From Juglans regia (Eukaryota > Streptophyta > Magnoliopsida > Fagales > Juglandaceae): a DNA stretch of 64,000 nt. Shown here one piece after another: positions 57,401 to 64,000 of the stretch (position 1 is the first letter of the stretch; the number at the start of each line of letters is the position of its first letter). The position numbers were made by a program, and so were the translations under genes. A model generated the notes under the pieces. That model saw only the letters and a program-made list of their open reading frames with translations. It ran no database searches and was not told where the DNA came from. Location of the stretch: NCBI RefSeq assembly GCF_001411555.2, contig NC_049901.1, positions 38,844,964 through 38,908,963 on the forward strand, written 5' to 3'.

Positions 57401-58681
57401 ATGGTCCTAGTGGGACAAGGAAAACATTCATGTACGAGGCACTTCTCGCTGCAATACGATTAAGAAAATTAGTGGAACTTGCAACTGCTTCATCTGGTGT
57501 TGCTACATCTATCATTCCTGGAGGTTGAATAGCGCACACACGCTTTATTCTACTGGATATTGATGAACATAGCATGTGTTGTGTCAGTAAACAAAGTGTC
57601 ATTGCAAGGTTATTACGTGTAACAACACATAGAAGCATTAGATAAAATGCTACGAGGCATTAATGATTCAGAATTAACATTCGGTGGAAAATTTATCTTT
57701 TATTGTGGAGATTTTCGCTAGGTTTTACCTGTGGTTTGTAAAAGAACAAGACAATAACTGGTTGACGCCAATTTGGTTTCTTCTTATTTGTGGCCTACAT
57801 TGATCAAGTTTTGTTTGACTAAAAATATGCGAGTAAGATTAGATCCAATTTTTTCAGAATATGTATTAAAATTAGGCGACGGAATGACACCATTCACAAT
57901 TGACGAACCTATAAAAATTCTTGATGGCATGCTTGTTTCCTATGAAGATGACTATACTTCTTTAGATCATTTAATAGATGTTGGTTTCCATGCTATTCAA
58001 GAGTATTCAATAAATATTTCAACTATGATAAATCAGACCATATTAATACTAAATAACACTTATATTGATGAAATAAATACATTACTAATTTATAGGTTTT
58101 TTGTTGAGTTTATGCGATATTATAGTTTTGATGAAACAATAAATGTATATGAACAATCAGTTATGAAGGATTTTTTAAATGCTCTAACCCCAAATGAAAT
58201 TCCCCCTCATGAATTGTTACTTAGGATAAACTGTTCCATCATACTGCTTAGAAATATTAATTATTCAGACGTACTATGGAACGAAACACGTCTAATTTAT
58301 CGGACTTTTGATTGAAATATCATTGATGCAGAAATCGCAGTTGGACATCATAGCTGAAAAAAAGTCTTTATTCAAAGGATCTCATTCTTACTAAATGTTG
58401 ATGAAAATAGTAATTTTCCATTCAAATGAACCCAGTTTCCTATTAGATTAAGTTTTGCAATGACTATAAGTAAGTCACTAGGACAAATATTGGATTTTAT
58501 TGGGATATATTTACCTCAACCTGTTTTCTCACATGATCAATTATATGTGGTTTTATCAAGGGCTAAGATTGCATTTATAGTAAGGGTTTTAATACGGTTA
58601 GTGTCGACTGAACGATCAGAAAAGAATTGCACAAAAAATATTGTCTATATGGAATTATTAAGATTAGCATGTTTAGACTAA
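54440..58681 (+). pseudogene. Helitron Rep/helicase (RepHel), decayed
   Basis: Rolling-circle transposase with a C-terminal PIF1-type helicase. N-terminal Helitron domain 54468-55034: CCRHCKVKRFYHETNRFYCN zinc-like segment and YFYDTEYELENRISDSDRIN. Rep core: VFRAKLEELNDRLF near 55915. The HUH nuclease motif survives as LHAHVLI (His codons at 56022-56024 and 56028-56030) after a frameshift. 56067-56540: MPESFDEIVSTIIPNKNMNL, VKYLYKYIYKRHDRVAF. Helicase: LNSEQRNVYNSILEKK and a Walker A reading GPSGTRKT (57400-57425, normally GTGKT). C-terminal helicase motif ISKSLGQILDFIGIYLPQP and VFSHDQLYVVLSRAK near 58465-58565. Many stops. I could not place the TC 5' end or the hairpin-CTRR 3' end. Confidence 0.9.
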
Positions 58682-58871
58682 TATTATATAGATAATGATT
58701 CAATTGTATAATTTAAGTTTAACTACTTAAACAAAATTAAGCATTTAATAGAATTCTCTTTTCTGTATGTTTAGTATTGTGTTATTTAATTTATTGTGTT
58801 ACTTAATTCTCTTTGTAATTTTTTTTTTTTAATTTAGTATTGGGTTTACTATACTTACACATTTAATATCT

Positions 58872-60510
58872 TTGTATGTGAACAACTTTAATTATGCGAA
58901 CGGTTTATACATCGATAAAAGATATCACTCCAAATATAAGGAATTAGAAAATCAAAATGATCATGCAGACAAGTCACCCAAACGAATAGGCCAATGCTCA
59001 CGAGATGATACTTTACATATTTTTTGGTCATATTATATCAGTAATGCATATGTGAGGCCACTGGATCTAAAGTATAGAATTGAAACACATGAATATCAAT
59101 GGATCTTAAATTATAAAATGATAATTGAGAAAGTTCTAAACGATGAAGAACAATTAGAGCCACCAAAGTACCAACTCATTCCGTTTAATGAATTAGACAT
59201 TTACAAAGACTCAATTATAGAAATAAATAATTCACTCTTCATTTAAGAATCTTTAATTATCAATATATTAAAAATTTAAATATTATTTATCAGATGTTTT
59301 AGCTGTTGCAATCCATATCAAACCATGTAGAGAGATAACTTCAGCGCATAAACCAATAACTATTAAGGAAATCTATGTCATTGATCAAAGATAAAAATAT
59401 TTTTTGGGTAATTCACTCTTTTAGAATTATGTTTCAATCTTTATTTCTTGTATATTCTATTAATTATTTTTTTATTCCAATTTTGTAACTTAAACCAATA
59501 TGTTTAACTATGTGGGGTCAATTTGTGCAAGATGAATGCAAAAAAATCTCAAAAATAATTGGGACAAAACCAATTATACTTGGAACAAGGATAATAATTG
59601 GTTCTTATAATGATAATTTTAATAATTAACAATCTTATATTTTCTTTTATATTGTATATGCTTGCATTAATCATGATCTCTATTTCCAATGAAAGATTAT
59701 CTCTTTCATCAGGTCTAAAAAGTAAATTTATGATCAATCTTATTTTACCTGAGGCAACTTCATTGCAAGAGTGGTAATCTTCACAAATAAGTTATTACTT
59801 GTTTCATGCCAATTGGATATTAAAATTTTCATATTTTTATTTCTTATGTTACATTTGTTTTCACGAATTTTAAGGGCGGTGATTAATGATTCATTACTTG
59901 AGAGTATTATTGTAAGATGCTTGACATACCCGTCTACATCTCTGTCTTCTCTCGGCATTCGAGAAATAACTAAGAATTGTGATATTGCTGAGTTGATCAA
60001 AAGTTTGTAACCCATGGCTGTAAAATCCTATTTTTCATAAGAAATTCAAATATTTATACAATCAATTCATCTAAAAAATTGTTTCTAATGTAATGTAGAA
60101 AGTAAAATTTTGAATAAAGATGAAGATAATTATGGTTGACTTATGCCAAATATTTTTTTACATGTCATGTATTGGCTGTAATAAAAGAATTGAGTATGAT
60201 TACAATGATATTTTTCTTTGTTACTATTGCGAACACCAAAGTATTTTCCAACCACTGTATGTATCTTTCAGATTTTTTGTTCTGTTTGATAATTTATGTG
60301 ATAGCTTTTATTGATTCTAACTTAAAATGATATTTCTATCAATTTTATAGTTGTTAAGCATATGTTCAACTCGACGATAGTATAGAAAGATTATCTACTG
60401 TTATGTTTGGTGAAGTTGTAGAGGAAGCATTCGGTTGTTTGGAAATTGAGCTTATGAATCATACTGGAGATATATGTTTTCTTATTTTCCATTGTCTTTA
60501 TTGTTGTGAG
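58872..60510 (+). pseudogene. RPA70-like ssDNA-binding protein, probably Helitron-encoded, decayed
   Basis: Reading frames resemble the plant replication protein A large subunit carried by Helitrons. 58872-59246: SYYISNAYVRPLDLKYRIE and FNELDIYKDSIIEINN, the start of an OB fold. Near 59300 follow VAIHIKPCREITSAHKPITI and IKEIYVIDQR in another frame. At 59508-59600: LCGVNL/MWGQFVQDECKK and KPIILGTRIIIGSYNDN, the OB-fold tail. Near 60160-60235: CIGCNKRIEYDYNDIFLCYYC, the C4 zinc ribbon of the C-terminal OB fold. Then AYVQLDDSIERLSTVMFGEV and ELMNHTGD to about 60475. It follows the helicase in the same orientation, about 190 bp away. Broken by stops and introns or deletions. Confidence 0.72.
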
Positions 60511-62040
60511 TAAAAAAGTTCATCTTAGAATTTTTGACATATTTACTACATGAGTTTTGCTATATACAAGTAAGTTTACGTACCAATCTGCGTACTAATA
60601 TTGTTGTCTTCATATTCTAAATTCAAATTAGCACGATTTTCAATAAAATCTACTTTCTGACCAATCATATTGAATGTGTGCGCGTATTAGTGTGCATAAT
60701 TGCTTACAATTAGATTTTTTCTTACTACATTATATATAAGTACATTGAGGTTTATATTAAAAAAATTATTAAAAACAAATTATAACAAAAATCATTTAAA
60801 TTGATTTTTATATACTTGTCTCTCACCGTCTCACGTAGCCGGCAACCCCTCTCTCGCGTCTCTCTGTCTTCAACGGTAATTTTTCTTGGAACAATCTCGG
60901 ATGTGTATATCATTTTTAATCTCCTTTGGTTTAATTGTTATGAGAACTTTTTTGTTTCAAAGGTTTATTGGTTAAATGGGAACTTTAGACAATTTTTAGA
61001 ATTTTCATCTAGGTGTTGCTCTTTGGACTTAATTCCAATACAATTTTATCTTTCTTTAAGGTCAAGTTTGTTTACACATATGCTCTTAGTTGTTAAAAGA
61101 AAGCAGAACAGATAAACTATTTTACTTTGGGTTGTCGATTTCAAACACAACAAAGAAAGTCTAATACTTCCAAGTTGAGTCAGACTCTTACGTCTGCAAT
61201 GATATGGTTGGGTTGTAGACTTCCTAGTTTTTTTTTTCTAATTACCACATTAGCCTGAAGCTCTGTTTGTTATGTTTGATTAAGCATTTGAGTTGAATGA
61301 AAGCTTTCAAGTGGCTTTGCTCCATTGCCTTCAGTCTCATATCTCTTAAATGACTTCCAAAGATGAAATCTCCCATTTCTACTAAGTCAAAAATGAAAAA
61401 TAAAACATCTATTGAAATGTAAAAAAAACCTACCTGCCGGTTGGATGCCCTTTTGAAAGATTTATTTGCTCTTGTACATAGATGGATTCAAGATATTAAA
61501 AGTTAAAAACAAAAACAATTAAGTCATCGTCTTAAGGTTCTTTATTTGTCTAACGTCTATAGTGAAGATCATTATTTTTTTTATAAACTTACTAAACATA
61601 TTATATTCTTTTCTAGGTTTCTGTATTATAAATTTTTTAAATTTTTTGGGTTTCTTAAATATACTATTATTATTCATTTCTTAAATCATTTTTCATAAAT
61701 TTACTAAACATATAATTTTTTCAGAAGGTTTATGCAAATGTGGAGCAAAGAGCAGCCTTTTACCTCTTAAGATAGGATACATTCCCATGTATTGTATTGG
61801 GCTCTCATCCATAAACAATACTGTTCTCGAGAGCACCTGCTTTCATATATAGTGATAAATTTGATCTGTAATAATATTCTAGCTAGGTATCATTTTGTTG
61901 CAGTTTCATATTCCATGCATTTGTCTTCAACTATTGATCTCCCTCTCACACATATATTTGTTCTAAGTTTTAGATTGCTAGCTACTTTCATTGCTTCTCT
62001 CTCCCTCACAAATCTCATGCATTCATTAAATTAAAATTAG
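60511..62040. other. AT-rich intergenic DNA, no gene recognised
   Basis: I see no domain in any frame. The short frame at 60801-61115 has no recognisable motif. The Helitron 3' terminus should lie somewhere in the first part of this stretch but was not identified. Confidence 0.4.
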
Positions 62041-62044
62041 AAAA

Positions 62045-62190
62045 TCTGACCGAACCAATAAAACTGGATGTAGTGGTTTAGAGGGTAATCAGTGTGTAAT
62101 CTGTTTTTGAAAATACAAAACCGGTACATATCGGTTCGATCCTAAATTTTATTCAAAATCGGATCGAACTAGACCGGTTATACTCTGAAT
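62045..62190 (-). repeat. Decayed relative of the CCGGT-rich MITE
   Basis: Inverted relative to 21556-22267. GAAAATACAAAACCGGTACAT and GAGGGTAATC match the reverse complement of the MITE's left arm around 21595-21665, with the same order of blocks. Only one arm is present. Confidence 0.65.
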
Positions 62191-62544
62191 GACAAAAATG
62201 ATAAATCACATATTTATTAGGTGCATGTATAATATGTAAGTCTTCTTTATAGCATTTCTCGTCTTTCTAAACTTTTTGTTTAATTAAAAAAATTTTATCT
62301 GTTAGAATTTCCAATAATTTTTCAGAATTTAAAATGATTAATTGATTTATTGAAACTATTTATTGAAACTATTTATTTTGAAGAAAATGATTAGGAATTT
62401 GAATTAGAGAATCCAGTGGCGTCGTTTTATACATTGGTGTCGACCACCTGCGTCAAAAAAACCCCTTTCTCGGTCAAAACCTTTCGGTACCTCGAAACAA
62501 CAGCACAGACCAGGAATAGCTAGCAGCTCTATACGAAGCCAACA

Positions 62545-63147
62545 ATGGCGTCCTTTAAGGTGATTTCAAGGTTGTCGTCGAGATTACAGCCCCTCGCTCT
62601 CAAGCTCGGTAAAAGATCGCTCGCACCCGAACTCTCTCCTCTCAATTCCTGCTCTCAATCGCACACCTCTGTCTCTGCGAGGCGCATTTCTCGGTGAGAT
62701 CCCTTAACTCTTATCTCTAGGTAACATTTTCTTACATTATGCTCAGTTCCGAGAAAAGGCAGTGAAAATTTTGAATATTTTCGGATTCGCCTTTATATGA
62801 GGACCTAATATAACTGACCTAATAAACGAAGAGTTTTCCCTAAATTGAGTCTAACAGGAAAGTGTTTTATTCCTTTTCTTTTCCCTCCAATCTTAAAGAG
62901 AGAAAAAAAAAAAAAAAAAAAAACGAGAGCAGAAGATTCAACTTAGTATTTTGCCTTCCTAAGTTTTCCCTGTAACCGAACAGCGATTAACTGTTGCATT
63001 TGTGGTAATTTATTTTTGTTGTGCTTAGATTGCCGGTGGAGTTAAGCAGCCTGGAGACAATGATGCCATTGCACAGCGCGATAGCGTCAGCTCGACTTAC
63101 ATCTAGCTTGTCCGTTGAGTCAAAGAGCTGGAGTTTAGTTCCTCAAG
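62545..63147 (+). CDS. NFD6-like: NFD6-like small protein, first two coding exons (partial)
   Basis: Exon 1 62545-62693 (MASFKVISRLSSRLQPLALK..., ending SARRISR) and exon 2 63029-63147 (LPVELSSLETMMPLHSAIAS..., ending SWSLVPQ). The junction is in phase (CG|A) with GT-AG borders. The second exon is the conserved core of the NUCLEAR FUSION DEFECTIVE 6 family of small proteins, which in Arabidopsis is mitochondrial and needed for polar nuclear fusion. The N-terminus is rich in Arg, Ser and Leu with no acidic residue in the first 30, as expected for an organellar presequence. One base (G) is left over for a following exon. Relatives end with a few residues such as GISMPL, and no such exon is found before the window ends. 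Start chosen as the first ATG in the leader. Confidence 0.85.
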
Positions 63148-64000
63148 GTATGTCACATGTACCACTTTTTTTTTTTTTAATGCTTGGTCATTAACTTGAC
63201 GTTTCAATAGTGGTAGAGAGAGAATTTGCATTAGAGTCCTTTGCTGAAAAATGCATTCACCTGGAATGTATAAGAACAGGAAGCTTAGTGCACGCCGCCT
63301 GCTTGTAAGTGTGACTAGGAGAAGTTCATTATGGTATTTCCAAATGCAGATGAGTTTTTCTCTCTTTCGTCCTACTTGCATTGAGACTTTCGGAACTGCA
63401 ATTCTATATGGTAGGATAGATATTGATCATCTTGACTCAACTTAGACCTGTGGCAATTATCTAGGCTTGGGGATATTTACCTATATAAAAAAATTAATCT
63501 AGGCTTGGGGATATGAGTCGTTTTATATTCCAGGCTGTTAAAGTGCCACGCCTCCCTTCTATTCAAATTATCCTATATGGTACATGCCCATTCTAGTTTT
63601 CCACAAATGCTTTTATTGAATTCTATGAAAAACTTCTAAACAGAATCCCCAAGGATTAACCTTCGTCGTGGTCTTGTTCAGTGGAGAAAGTAGACCATTA
63701 ATTGGAGAATTCAATATTTTGAATTGTGGAACTCTCGAATCATGCTTGATGAGTGCACTAATACGAAATATCTGGACTTAATAAACCAACCTTTTGTTAT
63801 GAAATCTGTAATGTATATTTATTAAAATCGCAGAGGGGCACAACCCTAGTACACATGAAGTCTAGAAAAGGATGCACTGAACCAGTGCAAAAAAGAAAAA
63901 GAGCTAAAGTCTTAATTTAAATTACTTCCTGATAGAATCCCATGAAATTAGCTCCCCATTTTCTTAGAGAAGTTAGTTGGAACTTGCTTTGAGTAAACTG
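63148..64000 (+). other. Intron 2 of the NFD6-like gene
   Basis: Starts with the donor GTATGT. Contains short duplicated text (ATCTAGGCTTGGGGATAT at about 63460 and 63499) and a retroposon 3' tail (63814-63872, in reverse). No coding exon is recognised. The gene continues to the right. Confidence 0.5.
63814..63872 (-). repeat. 3' tail of an L1/SINE-type retroposon
   Basis: TATATTTATTAAAATCGC, then AGGGGCACAACCCTAGTACA and CATGAAGTCTAGAAAAGG. It shares layout with the tails at 41378 and 44589, and is the most diverged. Confidence 0.45.

Noticed and set aside
54375..60510. A host defence or helicase operon-like cluster
   Set aside because: All frames belong to a decayed Helitron and its RPA-like gene. 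Stops are frequent and no intact product is possible.

Overview
This window is nuclear DNA of a woody dicot. The evidence is spliced genes with plant-type introns, an AIM1-type peroxisomal beta-oxidation gene, a TSO1/CXC-family gene, an NFD6-like gene and dense, layered plant transposons. Tourist-type MITEs and TCTCA-rich repeats recall Fagales, perhaps Juglandaceae, but that placement is an inference from repeat style only. No gene cluster, CRISPR array or prokaryotic feature is present.

Layout. 1-1755: 3' half of a decayed L1-type LINE on the + strand. 2058-7814: complete but decayed Ty3/gypsy chromovirus on the - strand with both LTRs, primer-binding site and polypurine tract. 8290-about 23640: one long L1-type LINE on the - strand, split by three insertions: a Tourist MITE (10756-11369), a MULE (11768-15870) and a hAT element (18568-23599). 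The hAT itself carries a CCGGT-rich MITE (21556-22267). In three of these four cases an exact target-site duplication can be read, and at two sites removing the insertion restores the LINE reading frame.

24406-31379: an eight-exon + strand gene for a TCX5/TCX6-like CXC-domain protein (613 aa), with one GC-AG intron. 32003-32992: a TRIM-like mini retrotransposon. 33733-36700: a second hAT pseudogene. 36716-37655: a three-copy tandem repeat with GA tracts. 38826-48174: an 18-exon - strand gene for an AIM1-like multifunctional protein (724 aa, ending in the peroxisomal signal SRL). 49131-49690: a Tourist MITE. 49942-52855: copia remnants (- strand). 54440-60510: a decayed Helitron (Rep/helicase) followed by an RPA70-like reading frame. 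62545-63147: the first two coding exons of an NFD6-like gene that runs off the right edge.

Only three host genes look intact: TCX, AIM1-like and NFD6-like. They do not form a functional unit. TCX acts in the nucleus (DREAM-type repression), the AIM1-like protein in peroxisomal fatty-acid beta-oxidation, and the NFD6-like protein probably in mitochondria. I found no convincing undescribed system. The best leads are the GRF zinc-finger/membrane ORF carried antisense inside the MULE, the Helitron with its RPA-like partner, the GC-AG intron of TCX, and the separately spliced exon that carries the peroxisomal signal of the AIM1-like gene.
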